DNA of 64,000 nucleotides from Williamsia sp. (GCF_016462415.1 NZ_JAEMTF010000001.1:44338-108337), one strand, 5' to 3'; positions 21,897 to 33,500 are shown, numbered from the stretch's first letter. The notes: generated by a model not told the origin, from the letters alone. Numbers and translations are program-made.

Positions 21897-23240
21897 TCAC
21901 CGTCCGCACTGGTGCCGCAGGGCATCGGCGAGCGCGGGCATCCGGAAGTCGTGCCCGATGCCCGCCAATGTCTCCGGGAGGACCCGCTGGCTCGCCAGGG
22001 CCAGCGAACCCGCGCCGCTCTCGGTGAGCACCAGCTTCGGCGCGAACTCGGGCACCCGCATCACGGTGGGTCGGTGCAGGACCGTCCCCATCGTGTCGGT
22101 GAACTCGCTGTTGCGGACGGGCTCGGGGGAGACCGCGTTGACCGGCCCGGACAAGCGGTCGTCGAGTGCGGCGCGGTAGAACACGTCGCACACGTCCTCC
22201 AGACCGATCCAGGACAACCACTGGGTGCCGTCGCCGATCGGGCCACCGAGGCCCGCCCCGAACACCGGCCGGAGCACCTTGAGCATCCCGCCCGCCGACG
22301 CCTGTACGACACCGGTGCGGACGGTGACCACCCGCAGTCCGGCGTCGGCGGCCGGTGCGTAGGCCGCCTCCCAGTCGCGCACGATGTCGGCGATGACCCC
22401 GTCGCCCGGGTCGCTGGTCTCGGTGAGTTCCTCGTCGCCACGGTCCGCGCCGTAGTACCCGATGGCCGACGCCCCGACGAAGACGCGGGGGCCGCGTCCG
22501 TCGGCGGCGGCCGTGGCTGCCACTCGCGCGAGGGCGTGTGACGGCTCGACCCGGCTGTGGCGGACGCGGGAGACGTGCGCGTCGGTGAAGCGTCCCGCGA
22601 TGGACGATCCCGCCAGGTGTACGACGACATCGAGGTCGTCGAGGAGATCGGCGGCGGGATTGTCGGGGTCCCAGCGTCGTTCGTCGTCGCCGACCGGCTC
22701 TCGACGAACCAGCGACACGACACGGTGACCACCGGTGGTGGCCAGGGCGGCCAGCGCGGTGCCGATGGTTCCCGAGACACCCGTCATGCCGATGGTCAGC
22801 GGTGTCGGTTGCAGTGATCGCGCCCACTTCTGGGTGATGATGTCGTCGGCGAGCTGCCGATGACGGAAGTCGAACATCGACGACAGCGCGAACCCGGGCA
22901 CACGGGTGTCCACGGTGTCGGTGACCCGCGTGTGGTCGGCGTCGACGGCGTCGAAGTTGTGCGTGTGTGTCCAGGGCGTGACGTACCGGAGCGGGAACGA
23001 GGTGAGCTTGTCCACGAACTGATTCGGCGGGCGATAACCGTCTGGTTGGTGGGCTGCGGTCCAGGTCAGGCCGCCGGGAAGCACCAGGATGGCCTCACCA
23101 TCCTCGATGGAGGTGGCCTCCGATCGCAGCGACATGGGCGCGAAGCCGGGGGAGAGGCGGTGGAACGCCCCGGGCCGCTTGTGCCAGGCGAAGACCTCGT
23201 CGATCGAATCATCGACCACGGACGAACGAGTGATGCTCAT
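21897..23240 (-). CDS. SRPBCC + TIGR01777-type NAD-dependent epimerase fusion
   Basis: N-terminal SRPBCC-like region then IGMTGVSGTIGTALAALATTGGHRVVSLVR...VVHLAGSSIAGRFTDAH. Confidence 0.9.
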   Translation of the reverse strand: MSITRSSVVDDSIDEVFAWHKRPGAFHRLSPGFAPMSLRSEATSIEDGEAILVLPGGLTWTAAHQPDGYRPPNQFVDKLTSFPLRYVTPWTHTHNFDAVDADHTRVTDTVDTRVPGFALSSMFDFRHRQLADDIITQKWARSLQPTPLTIGMTGVSGTIGTALAALATTGGHRVVSLVRREPVGDDERRWDPDNPAADLLDDLDVVVHLAGSSIAGRFTDAHVSRVRHSRVEPSHALARVAATAAADGRGPRVFVGASAIGYYGADRGDEELTETSDPGDGVIADIVRDWEAAYAPAADAGLRVVTVRTGVVQASAGGMLKVLRPVFGAGLGGPIGDGTQWLSWIGLEDVCDVFYRAALDDRLSGPVNAVSPEPVRNSEFTDTMGTVLHRPTVMRVPEFAPKLVLTESGAGSLALASQRVLPETLAGIGHDFRMPALADALRHQCGR

Positions 23241-23377
23241 ATCGCGAGCCTATGCGCGTCGTCGCCATGTCCGATTTCACCCAGAGCGAACCCACGGCGC
23301 CCATCCAGTGGTGCGGGTGGTCCGAACGCTCAATGAGACCCTTGTGGTCCGACAATGGCTTTTCCCGGTGAGAGACA

Positions 23378-24676
23378 GTGGTGCGAGTGATGACGAGTGG
23401 GTCCCAGAATGCGCAGTCCCCGACCGTTGCGGTCGTGGGATCGGGCGTGTCCGGACTCACCGCCGCGCACCTGTTGGGTCGCACCCATGCGGTGACGCTG
23501 TACGAGGCCGACGACCGGTTGGGGGGTCACGCCCACACCCATCAGGTTCCCGACGGCGACCGCAGACTCGGCATCGACTCGGGTTTCATCGTCCACAACG
23601 ACGAGACGTACCCGATCCTGCGTCGGCTGTTCGCCGAACTCGGGGTGGCCACGCAGCCCACCGAGATGAGCATGAGCATCGTCGACCGCGCCAGCGGGTT
23701 CGAGTACGCGGGAGGTCGCGGTCTCGGCGGCATCCTCGCCCAGCCGCGCCGGCTGGCCGATCCCCGGTTTCTCGGGATGCTGCTGCAGGTCAAACAGTTC
23801 CACCGTGCCGCGGGTGCCTTCCTGGACTCGGCGACCGACGACGATCTGACCACCTACGGACAGTTCCTCGACGGACACGATTTCGGGGCGTTCTTCCGGC
23901 GCCACTATGCGGTCCCGCTCGTCTCCTGTGTGTGGTCGTCGGGCCCGGAGGCGTCACTGGACTACCCCGCGCGATACCTGTTCGCCTTCCTGCGCAACCA
24001 CGGCATGCTCACCGTCACCGGCTCGCCGCAGTGGTACACCGTCACCGGTGGGTCGCAGGAGTATGTCCGCAGGATCGCCGAGGGCATCTCCGACATCCGG
24101 TTGTCGAGCGGTGTCACCGAGATCGTGCGCGACGTCGACGGGGTCACCATCACCGACCGCACCGGCGGTCGCAACCGATTCGACAAGGTGGTCGTCGCCA
24201 CCCATCCCGATCAGGCGCTGGCCATGTTGGCGGATCCGTCCGAATCCGAGCGCACCGTCCTGTCGGCCTTCCACTACTCTCCGAACCAGGCTGTGCTGCA
24301 CACCGATTCGACGCTGTTGCCGTCGGCGCGGCGGGCGCGGGCGTCGTGGAACTACCTCACTCCCGACGGCGACGGCGGATCCGACGAGCCGCCGGTGGTC
24401 ACCTACTGGATGAACCGCCTGCAGGCACTCGACAGCCCGACCGACTACCTGGTCACGCTCAACGCCCGCGAGTTGATCGACCCCTCGACGATCATCGCGG
24501 TGATGGATTACGCCCACCCGACCTACACGCCGGCGGCCGTGGCCGCGCAAACCCTTCTGAGCCAACTGAACTCGTCGACAACCGCGTTCGCGGGTGCCTA
24601 CCACGGTTGGGGATTCCACGAGGACGGCGCCCGATCGGGTGTCGCCGCGGCCGAACATCTCGGTGCCCGGTGGTGA
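23378..24676 (+). CDS. FAD-dependent amine oxidase-like oxidoreductase (Rv0449c-like)
   Basis: VAVVGSGVSGLTAAHLLGRTHAVTLYEADDRLGGHAHTH. Confidence 0.9.
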   Translation: MVRVMTSGSQNAQSPTVAVVGSGVSGLTAAHLLGRTHAVTLYEADDRLGGHAHTHQVPDGDRRLGIDSGFIVHNDETYPILRRLFAELGVATQPTEMSMSIVDRASGFEYAGGRGLGGILAQPRRLADPRFLGMLLQVKQFHRAAGAFLDSATDDDLTTYGQFLDGHDFGAFFRRHYAVPLVSCVWSSGPEASLDYPARYLFAFLRNHGMLTVTGSPQWYTVTGGSQEYVRRIAEGISDIRLSSGVTEIVRDVDGVTITDRTGGRNRFDKVVVATHPDQALAMLADPSESERTVLSAFHYSPNQAVLHTDSTLLPSARRARASWNYLTPDGDGGSDEPPVVTYWMNRLQALDSPTDYLVTLNARELIDPSTIIAVMDYAHPTYTPAAVAAQTLLSQLNSSTTAFAGAYHGWGFHEDGARSGVAAAEHLGARW

Positions 24677-24680
24677 CCCG

Positions 24681-25442
24681 ATGACGGCGGTCCTCGACCT
24701 GCCGTCGCTGCCGGCGATCGTGACCGGGGACGTGTCGCACGTCCGCCGCGGGGACACGGCACACCGCTTCCGGCACCGCGTGTACCAGTGGTTGATCGAT
24801 CTCGACGCCCCGCCGCGGTTGCCGCGCCTGCTCGCCCCCTTCGCGCGGTTCAGCGCGCGCGATCACCTGGGCGCGATCGACTCCGACTCCGCTGCCGCGA
24901 TCAAGACCAACGTCGAGACCTACCTCGCGGCCAACGACATCGACCTCGGCACCGGATCCCGCGTGGTCATGCTCGCCAACGCGCGGGTGCTCGGCTACGT
25001 GTTCGACCCGCTGTCGGTCTACTGGTGCTTCGCGGCGGATGGCGAGCTGCGGTGCCTGATCGCCGAGGTGCACAACACCTACGGTGAACGCACCGCCTAC
25101 CTGCTCCGCCCCGACGCCGACGGACGCGCGGAGGTCGACAAGCACTTCTACGTCTCGCCGTTCAACGACGTCTCGGGGCACTACCGCATGGTGTTCCGTC
25201 TCGATGCCGACCGTGTCGTCGTCACCATCACCCTCGACCGACCGGGGATGCCGCCGTTCAGCGCATCGTTCACCGGGGTTCCACGCCCGGCCACGAACCG
25301 GGCCGTGCTGCGGTCGATACTGACCATGCCGCTGATGCCCCAGCGGGTCACCGGACTCATCGCGGTCCACGGGATCTGGCTGTGGCTCCGCCGCCTGCCC
25401 GTCGTGGCCCGTCCTTCCCACACGCCCCCACAGGAGGTCTGA
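24681..25442 (+). CDS. DUF1365 domain-containing protein (Rv0448c-like)
   Basis: VSHVRRGDTAHRFRHRVYQWLIDLD, LGYVFDPLSVYWCFAADGELRCLIAEVHNTYGERTAYLL. Confidence 0.92.
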   Translation: MTAVLDLPSLPAIVTGDVSHVRRGDTAHRFRHRVYQWLIDLDAPPRLPRLLAPFARFSARDHLGAIDSDSAAAIKTNVETYLAANDIDLGTGSRVVMLANARVLGYVFDPLSVYWCFAADGELRCLIAEVHNTYGERTAYLLRPDADGRAEVDKHFYVSPFNDVSGHYRMVFRLDADRVVVTITLDRPGMPPFSASFTGVPRPATNRAVLRSILTMPLMPQRVTGLIAVHGIWLWLRRLPVVARPSHTPPQEV

Positions 25443-25447
25443 ACCCC

Positions 25448-26686
25448 ATGACCAACGTCGCTGATCCGTTCGCCGTGCGCAGGCCTGTTCTCGCGGGAAC
25501 CTGGTTCAAGACCCCCATCACGCGTCGCCTGGTCGACTACGCGCTGAGCAAGGCGCCGGTCAACGTCCTGTTCCCGAACGGCGAGATCCGCGGCAACGGC
25601 GCTCCCGACAGCGAGACGCTGGAGATCGTGCGGCCCAGGGTCTTCTACGACCGACTCGGCCACAACCCGAAGATCGGACTGGGCGAGGCCTACATGGCCG
25701 GTGACTGGCGTGCGGCCGAGGGCAGCGACCTCGGTCGGGCCCTGACACCCTTCGCCGAACGGATGACGAGCCTGGTGCCGGAACCGATCTGGAAGCTGCG
25801 CGCTGTCGTCGACAAGCGGATCCCCGAGCATCAGCGGAACTCGGTCGAGGGATCCAAGCGGAACATCGGCGCCCACTACGACCTCAGCAACGAGATGTTC
25901 GCGTCGTTCCTCGATCCCACGATGTCCTACAGCTCGGCGATGTTCGACCCGGCGGCGGACTTCGCCACGCAGGATCTCGAAGCAGCGCAGTACCGCAAGA
26001 TCGATTCGGTCCTCGACATGGCCGGTGTCGCCGAGGGCACGCGCGTACTCGAGATCGGCAGCGGGTGGGGCGCGTTGGCGATCCAGGCCGCCCAACGCGG
26101 TGCGGTGGTGACCACGGTGACGCTGTCACAGGAGCAGCGCGAGCTCGCGTTGCGCCGCATCGCCGACGCCGGACTCACCGACCGCATCGACATCCGTCTG
26201 CAGGACTACCGCGACGTCGAGGGTCGGTTCGACGCGATCGTGAGCGTCGAGATGATCGAGGCGGTCGGCGAGGAGTACTGGCCGACCTACTTCGGCAAGA
26301 TCGACGAACTGCTCGCCCCGGGCGGCAAGGTCTCCATCCAGGCGATCCTGATGTCGCACAACCGGATGCTGGCCACTCGACGGTCATTCGGCTGGATCCA
26401 GAAGTACATCTTCCCCGGCGGTCTGATCCCGTCGCTGGAGGCCATCGACGCCACCATCGCCGATCACACCGGACTGGTCCGGTCGGATCGGATCGATCTC
26501 GGCCAGCACTACGCCGAGACCCTGCGTCGCTGGCGACATCGCTTCAACGCCTCGTGGGACACCGTGCAGCACAAGGGGTTCGACGAGACGTTCCGTCGCA
26601 TGTGGGAGTACTACCTGGCCTACTGCGAGGCCGGCTTCGCGTCGGGCTACCTGCAGGTCAGTCAGTTGCAGTTCACCCGACCCTGA
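25448..26686 (+). CDS. Cyclopropane-fatty-acyl-phospholipid synthase family methyltransferase (UfaA1/Rv0447c-like)
   Basis: NIGAHYDLSNEMFASFLDPTMSYSSAMF, VLEIGSGWGALAIQAAQRGAVVTTVTLSQEQ, IVSVEMIEAVGEEYWPTYF. Confidence 0.93.
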   Translation: MTNVADPFAVRRPVLAGTWFKTPITRRLVDYALSKAPVNVLFPNGEIRGNGAPDSETLEIVRPRVFYDRLGHNPKIGLGEAYMAGDWRAAEGSDLGRALTPFAERMTSLVPEPIWKLRAVVDKRIPEHQRNSVEGSKRNIGAHYDLSNEMFASFLDPTMSYSSAMFDPAADFATQDLEAAQYRKIDSVLDMAGVAEGTRVLEIGSGWGALAIQAAQRGAVVTTVTLSQEQRELALRRIADAGLTDRIDIRLQDYRDVEGRFDAIVSVEMIEAVGEEYWPTYFGKIDELLAPGGKVSIQAILMSHNRMLATRRSFGWIQKYIFPGGLIPSLEAIDATIADHTGLVRSDRIDLGQHYAETLRRWRHRFNASWDTVQHKGFDETFRRMWEYYLAYCEAGFASGYLQVSQLQFTRP

Positions 26687-26739
26687 GCGCCCCGACCCTG
26701 ACCGCACCGATCGCGGCGGGTGCGGGCGCCGACTATACG

Positions 26740-27207
26740 ATGACGCCCATGTCCGATCATGCGGTGACCATCGCCCTGCAGCTGCGCTGGGGCGACATGG
26801 ACATCAACAGCCACATCAACAACGTCGCGATCGCCCGCCTCCTCGAGGAGTCGCGGGTACGTGCCATGCCGCGCCTGATCGCGTCCGGGTCCGCGGCGCC
26901 GCAGACCGACGACGCCACCGCGACCGGCACCGGCCTCGTCGTGGTGCGCCAGGAGGTCGAGTTCCTGGCCACCATCCCCTACACCGAGGACGACATCCTG
27001 GCGTCGGTCTGGCTGAGCCGCGTCGGTCGTTCGTCGTTCGAGTTCGGCTCGGTGCTCGCCGACGCCTCGGGCAGGCGGTTCGTGCAGGCCGAGACGACGC
27101 TGGTCTGCGTGGATCCCCACGGTGCGCCCGCGGCCATGCCGGAGAACCTGGTGGCGGCTATGCGCGACCGTCTCGACGAACCGGTGCCGCTGCGTCGGCG
27201 AGCCTGA
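26740..27207 (+). CDS. Acyl-CoA thioesterase (4HBT)
   Basis: LQLRWGDMDINSHINNVAIARLLEESRVRAM hotdog motif. Confidence 0.9.
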   Translation: MTPMSDHAVTIALQLRWGDMDINSHINNVAIARLLEESRVRAMPRLIASGSAAPQTDDATATGTGLVVVRQEVEFLATIPYTEDDILASVWLSRVGRSSFEFGSVLADASGRRFVQAETTLVCVDPHGAPAAMPENLVAAMRDRLDEPVPLRRRA

Positions 27208-27273
27208 CCGGGTGATGTCGGTGTCCGCTGGTACACCTGTGCGGCACCATGTCGGGGCGAGGGGAGGAGCACC

Positions 27274-30200
27274 GTGCTGATCCTGCACCGCGCCGAGCGC
27301 ACCGACATCCTCGCCGACGCCCTGGCCGACATCCTGCGCGATCCCCTCGCCGACGCGCTGACCCCGGAGATCGTCGCCGTCCCCGCGAAGGGGGTCGAGC
27401 GGTGGTTGGGTCAGCGGCTGTCCGCTCGGCTCGGCACCTCTGACGTCGGAGCCGACGGCATCGCCGCGAACATCGACTTCCGGTCGCCGACCGACCTCGT
27501 CGACCGGGTGCTGGGCTCGATCCGCGGATACCACTGGGCCGACGACCCATGGTCGCCCGCGCGGATGCGATGGACGCTGCTCGAGGTGCTCGACTCCTGC
27601 GTGCACGATCCCGGATGCGCGGTTCTCGCACGCCATCTGGGCGTGCGTCCCGACGGCACCGTCGAAGCCCATCGCGCCGGGCGTCGGTGGAGCACCGCTG
27701 TGGGTCTGGCCCGCACGTTCCGGTCCTACGCCGCACAACGCCCACAGATGCTCTCCGACTGGGCCGACGGCCACGACACCGACGGCATCGGCGGCGAACT
27801 GCCCACCGACCAACGGTGGCAGGCGCAGGTGTGGCGACGGTTGCGGGAACGGATCGGTACGCCCGGTCCCGCCGAGCGTCTCGAATCCCTCTGCGCTCGA
27901 ATGACATCGGAGCCCACCGCGCTCGATCTGCCCCGACGGCTCTCGTTGTTCGGGCCCACCCGCCTGACCACCGAACAGCTCGCGGTGCTCTCCGCCGTGG
28001 GCGCCGATCGCGACGTCCACGTCTTCCTGCCGCACCCCAGCGACCGGCTGTGGCAGATCACGGCCGCCGCGGGCGAGCCGGTCCGACGTCGGGACCTGGC
28101 CCGCGGCGGGGTGTCGAACCCGTTGCTGGCCAGCTTGTCCCGGGAGATCCGGGAGACCCAGCTACGCCTGGCACGTCACGTCACCCGCGACATCCACCAC
28201 GCCGGCACGCTCACCGAACCGACCACGCTGCTGGCCCGGCTGCAACAGACGATCCGGGCCGACGTCGCGGCAACCGACGTGACGCCGGGGCCGATGGACG
28301 ACTCGGTCGGCGTGCACTCGTGTCACGGCCCGGGACGGCAGGTCGAGGTGATCCGCGACGTCCTGGCCCGGATGTTCACCGACGACCCGACGCTGATGCC
28401 CCGCGACGTCATCGTCATGTGCCCGGACATCGAGGCGTTCGCGCCGCTCATCCGTGCGGCGTTCGACTCCCGCAGGCCGGACGGACAGGGGCCGGACGTC
28501 GACGGCCACCCCGCGCATCGTCTGCGGGTCCGTCTCGCCGACCGGTCGATGAGTGCGACGAACACCGTCCTCGAGTCGGTCGTGGTCGTCGTGGACCTCG
28601 CCGGAGCACGCGTCACCGCCAGCGACATCGCCGACCTGGCCGGCCGGACGCCGGTACGCACCCGTTTCGGCTTCACCGACGACGACCTCGAGCTCATCGG
28701 CCGCTGGATGGCCGAGGCGGGGGTCCGCTGGGGCCTGGGAGCGGCCCAGCGAACAGCGTTCGGACTCAAGGGGTTCGAGCAGAACACGATGGAGACGGGA
28801 CTCGATCGGATGGTCCTCGGTGTCGTCGCGCACGAAGCGGGTCTGCAGTGGGTGCACCGCGCGCTGCCGCTCGACGGCATCGACAGCGCCGACATCGATC
28901 TGGTCGGTCGGTTCGCGGAGTTCGTGGACCGGCTCGACGCATGTGTGGGTGCGCTCACCGGGGTGCGCTCGGCGCAGGACTGGACCGAGGCGATGGTGCG
29001 TGTGATCGACGACCTGCTCGACGTGGCGCCCGCCGACGCCTGGCAGCGGGCGCAGGCGGTGGACGAGATCACCCGCGCCACCGAACACTGCGGTGACGTC
29101 GTCCTGCGCCGCGCCGACGTCGTGGCTCTGCTCGACGACGTGGTCGCCGCCCGGCCGACGCGCGCGAACTTCCGGACCGGTGAACTGACCGTCTGCTCGA
29201 TGGTCCCCATGCGTGCCGTACCGCACCGGGTGGTGGTGCTCATCGGTCTCGACGACGACGTCTACCCGCGGGTCTCCCGCGAGGACGGTGACGACGTCCT
29301 CGATCGCACCCCCTGTGTCGGTGAGCGTGATCCGCGCAGCGAGGACCGTCAGCTCCTCCTCGACACCATGATGTCGGCGCAGGAGAAGCTGGTGATCGCC
29401 TACACCGGTGCCGATCCGGTCACCGGGTTGCGCCGCCCGCCGTCGGTGCCGGTGAGCGAGCTGGTCGACGCCATCACCGCGCTCGTCTCACCCCTTCATG
29501 CCGACCGCGTGGTCCGCAGGCACCCGCTACACGCGTTCGATCCCGCGAACTTCGACGCCGCGTCGCCGTTCGGGTTCGACCGCGCCGCCCTCGCCGGGGC
29601 GCGCGCGCTCATCGCGCCACCGACCCACGCCATCGAGTTCGATCGCACCCCGTTGCCCCCGGTCACCTCGACCTCCGGCACGGCTCCCGCGGTCGACGTC
29701 GCCGACCTGATCGCGTTCTTCGAACACCCCGTCCGCGGCTTCTGCAGGCAACGACTCGGGTTCGCCGTCCCCGACACCGCAGAGGTGCTCGACGACGAAC
29801 TCGATCCCGGTCTCGATCCGTTGGACCGCTGGGGGATAGGCGACCGGCTACTGCGTCATCGACTGCAGGGCGACACGATCGACGCCCTCCGGGGGGCCGA
29901 GCTCCGCCGCGGGACACTGCCGCCGTTCGAACTGGGTCGCCGTGCACTCGAACCGGTCCTCGACGACGTGGAACGGCTCTGGGATGCGGCCGCGGCCATC
30001 GTCGCCACCGAACGGACCTCGGTGGACATCGACGTCGACCTCGGCGAGGGCCGTCGACTGACCGGCACGGTGGACGGGGTCCACGGTGACGTCGTGTTCC
30101 GGGCGCACTACTCCAAGCTCGCCCCCAAACACCGACTGTCCACGTGGATCGCGCTGCTCGCAGCCGCGGCCACCCGTGCCGACGGGACCATGACCGGTCT

Positions 30201-30579
30201 CACGATCGGCCGATTCGGCAAGGGGACGCGACTCGCCCGCGCGCAACTGGTCCTGCTCGACGCGCCGGTGCAGATCCTGGCCGACCTGGTGCGGTTACGC
30301 GATGTCGGTCTCAGCCACCCGCTGGCCCTGCCCGCTGCGGCCGGCGCCGAGTACGCCGTGCGGCGTCACGGCGGGGACCCGGTGCCGGAGGCGTTGGACG
30401 CCGCCCGGTCCGCGTTCGAGGCCACGTTCGGCGAACACGCCGACCGTTACCTGAACCTGGTCTTCCCGTCCGGGTTCGCGGGTATCGCGACCGATCCGGG
30501 CGCGGTCGAGGAGTTCGTCGCGTCTGCGGAGTCGATCTGGCACCCGATGTTCGACGCCGAGCAGGTGGTGGTCCGATGA
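27274..30579 (+). CDS. recC: Exodeoxyribonuclease V subunit gamma
   Basis: 1101-aa ORF, RecC-like; ATGA overlap with recB. Confidence 0.95.
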   Translation: MLILHRAERTDILADALADILRDPLADALTPEIVAVPAKGVERWLGQRLSARLGTSDVGADGIAANIDFRSPTDLVDRVLGSIRGYHWADDPWSPARMRWTLLEVLDSCVHDPGCAVLARHLGVRPDGTVEAHRAGRRWSTAVGLARTFRSYAAQRPQMLSDWADGHDTDGIGGELPTDQRWQAQVWRRLRERIGTPGPAERLESLCARMTSEPTALDLPRRLSLFGPTRLTTEQLAVLSAVGADRDVHVFLPHPSDRLWQITAAAGEPVRRRDLARGGVSNPLLASLSREIRETQLRLARHVTRDIHHAGTLTEPTTLLARLQQTIRADVAATDVTPGPMDDSVGVHSCHGPGRQVEVIRDVLARMFTDDPTLMPRDVIVMCPDIEAFAPLIRAAFDSRRPDGQGPDVDGHPAHRLRVRLADRSMSATNTVLESVVVVVDLAGARVTASDIADLAGRTPVRTRFGFTDDDLELIGRWMAEAGVRWGLGAAQRTAFGLKGFEQNTMETGLDRMVLGVVAHEAGLQWVHRALPLDGIDSADIDLVGRFAEFVDRLDACVGALTGVRSAQDWTEAMVRVIDDLLDVAPADAWQRAQAVDEITRATEHCGDVVLRRADVVALLDDVVAARPTRANFRTGELTVCSMVPMRAVPHRVVVLIGLDDDVYPRVSREDGDDVLDRTPCVGERDPRSEDRQLLLDTMMSAQEKLVIAYTGADPVTGLRRPPSVPVSELVDAITALVSPLHADRVVRRHPLHAFDPANFDAASPFGFDRAALAGARALIAPPTHAIEFDRTPLPPVTSTSGTAPAVDVADLIAFFEHPVRGFCRQRLGFAVPDTAEVLDDELDPGLDPLDRWGIGDRLLRHRLQGDTIDALRGAELRRGTLPPFELGRRALEPVLDDVERLWDAAAAIVATERTSVDIDVDLGEGRRLTGTVDGVHGDVVFRAHYSKLAPKHRLSTWIALLAAAATRADGTMTGLTIGRFGKGTRLARAQLVLLDAPVQILADLVRLRDVGLSHPLALPAAAGAEYAVRRHGGDPVPEALDAARSAFEATFGEHADRYLNLVFPSGFAGIATDPGAVEEFVASAESIWHPMFDAEQVVVR

Positions 30580-33500
30580 CGCCGGCCCGATCGCACGTCG
30601 CGCGCACCACGTTCGACCTCCTCGCGCCGATGCCCACCGGCACGACGGTGCTCGAGGCCAGCGCGGGGACCGGCAAGACCCACGCCATCGTCGGACTGGC
30701 GGCCCGCCACATCGCCGAGGGCGTCGACGTCGGCGCACTGCTGCTGGTGACCTTCAGCCGGATGGCCACCGCCGAGTTGCGGGAGCGCACGCGCGAGCGG
30801 TTGACGACGCTGGCCGCAGGTCTGGCCGATCCGGCCGGCGCACGGTCGGACTCGTTGGTCACCGCGCTCGCCGATGCCCCCGCCGACGAGGTGGCACTGC
30901 GTCGCGAACGGATCAGCGCCGCGCTGTCGGACTTCGACGCGGCGACGGTCAGCACCACCCACACGTTCTGCTCCCGGATGCTCGACGCACTCGGCATCGC
31001 CGGGGAGAGCGAACACGGCCTCACCCTGGTCGAAGAGGTGGACGACCTGGTCACCGAGGTCGCCGGAGACGTGTTCCTCAAGTGGTACAGCGGCCTCGAC
31101 GACCCGCCGTTCGACTTCCGCGACGCGGTCGCCATCGCCCGCGACGGCGTCCGACAGTCCCACGCCACCCTCGTGCCGAGGGACGCCCCGGAGGGCACCC
31201 CGGCCCGCGCCCGGACCGATTTCGTGACCGCGGTGCGCCGAGAGGTGCTGCGCCGCAAACGGATGATGCGGATCCGCGACTACGACGAGCTGCAGTCGCT
31301 GCTCCGTGACGTGATCACCGACCCGGTGCACGGTGAGGCGGCCTGCGCGCGGATCCGTGACTTCTTCTCCGTGGTCCTGGTCGATGAGTTCCAGGACACC
31401 GACCCGATCCAGTGGGAGATCCTGCGCCGATGCTTCCACGGCCATTCCGACCTGATCCTGGTCGGTGATCCGAAGCAGTCGATCTATGCGTTCCGCGGCG
31501 CGGAGGTCCTGAGCTATCTCGACGCCGCGACGAGTGCTGACAACCACCAGGCACTCGGCACCAACTGGCGCAGCGACGCCGGACTGGTGACCGCGCTGCA
31601 CCACCTCTACGGGGGCGCGGCACTGGGACATCCCGACATCGTCGTCCGGCCGGTCGATGCGACCCACACCGCGTCGCGGCTGTCCGGCCGACCTCCGCTG
31701 CGGCTGCGCCACCTCGGTCGCATCGGGCTCGGGCCGTTAGGGGACAACGGGTTCCCGCCGCTGTCCGCCGTACGATCGGCGGTCGTCGACGACGTCGCCC
31801 GAGACGTCGCGGAACTGCTCGCCGACGCGCCCGAACTGACCGACCCGGACGGGACCACCCGGCCGGTCCGCCCGTCCGACGTGGTGATCCTGTTGCGGAC
31901 GCGCTCGACCATCGGGCCGGTGCAGCGGGCGTTGCGAGAAGCCGGGGTGGCCTCGGTGGTCGGCGCCGGATCGAGTGTCTTCGCGACCGCGAGCGCCCGC
32001 GACTGGTTCCACGTCCTGCGGGCACTCGAGCAGCCCAACCGATCCGATCGTGTGACACTCGCCGCGCTGACGCCGCTCATCGGCCGGACGGCAGGCGAGA
32101 TCGACGCCGCCGGTGGCGACGCGCTCGCCGACGCCGGGGATCTGCTGATCGAGTTGTCGCAGACGTTGGCGCAGTCGGGATTCGCCGCGATGTACGAGCG
32201 ACTCGCGATCCGGACCGGGATGGAGTCGCGCATCCTCTCCGGTGTCGACGGTGAGCGCGTGATGACCGACATCGCCCACCTCGCGTCGCTGTGCAATCGA
32301 TACGTCGTCACCGAGTCACGGGGGATCGCGGGACTGTTGCGATGGTTCGTCGACCGCCTCGAGGACCCCCGCGTCGGCGATCAGGCCGAGCAGAGTCGAC
32401 GTCTGGACCGCGATGCGCAGGCGGTGTCGATCATGACCGTGCACGGCAGCAAGGGCCTCGAGTTCCCGATCGTCTACGTGCCGTTCGGGTGGGACGCCGC
32501 CCGCAATCCCTACCCGCCGACGCTCGATCTGCACGACGAATCCGGCGACCGCATCCTCGACGTGGGCGGGTCCCGGTCGGCGGAGTTCGCCCGCAATCGG
32601 CGAACGGCCGAGGCCGAGGACGCAGGCGAGGAACTGCGACTGTTCTACGTGGCCGTGACCCGGGCCCGGTGTCAGGTCGTCCTGTGGTGGGCCGCCGGTT
32701 CGTCCGCGCGGTCGGCGCCCCTGCACCGACTCCTGTTCGCCCGGAGCACCACCAGCGCCGACACGAACGCGCCCGATCCCGGCCCGACTGCGCGTGTGCC
32801 CGCGGACGCCTCGATCGCATCCGAGCTCGCCGCGTGGGCGGGCCCGGCCGGCGGAGTCATCTCCGTCGAACCCGCGGTCGGCGGACCGGCGGCATCGTCG
32901 CCGGTGACCCCGGACACCGGTGGCGCGCCGATCACGTTGCGCGCAGCGGACTTCGACCGGGTCATCGACCACGGCTGGCGCCGGACATCGTATTCGGCCC
33001 TGGTCGCCGATCACCACGTCGCGGTCGGTGCCGCTGTCGACGTCGACGCCGCCGCGGCGCTGACCGACGAGCCCGACGACGCGGTGGTGACCGATACGTC
33101 CGCGGCCGGGGGCGCGCCGTCGCTGATGAACGGGCTCCCGGCCGGTGCGACGTTCGGTTTGCTCGTCCACTCGGTGCTCGAGAACGTCGACACCGACGCC
33201 GCCGACCTGCCGGCCGAGGTCCGCGATCGGTGTGCCCGCGCCGCACTCGCATCGGGCCTGCAGGTCGACGTCGACGTCCTCGCCCGCGCGATGAACGCGG
33301 TCCTGCAGACCCCGCTCGGACGCGCCTCCGGGATACCCGACCTCGCCGGGGTCGCGATGGCCGACCGACTGGCCGAGATGGACTTCGAGTTCCCGCTCGC
33401 GTCGGCGACCCGCGGTTCGACCCTGGCCGCGATCGCCGACCTGATGGACGACCACCTGCCGGCCGACGACCCGTTACGCGAGTACCCGGCTCGTCTGCGT

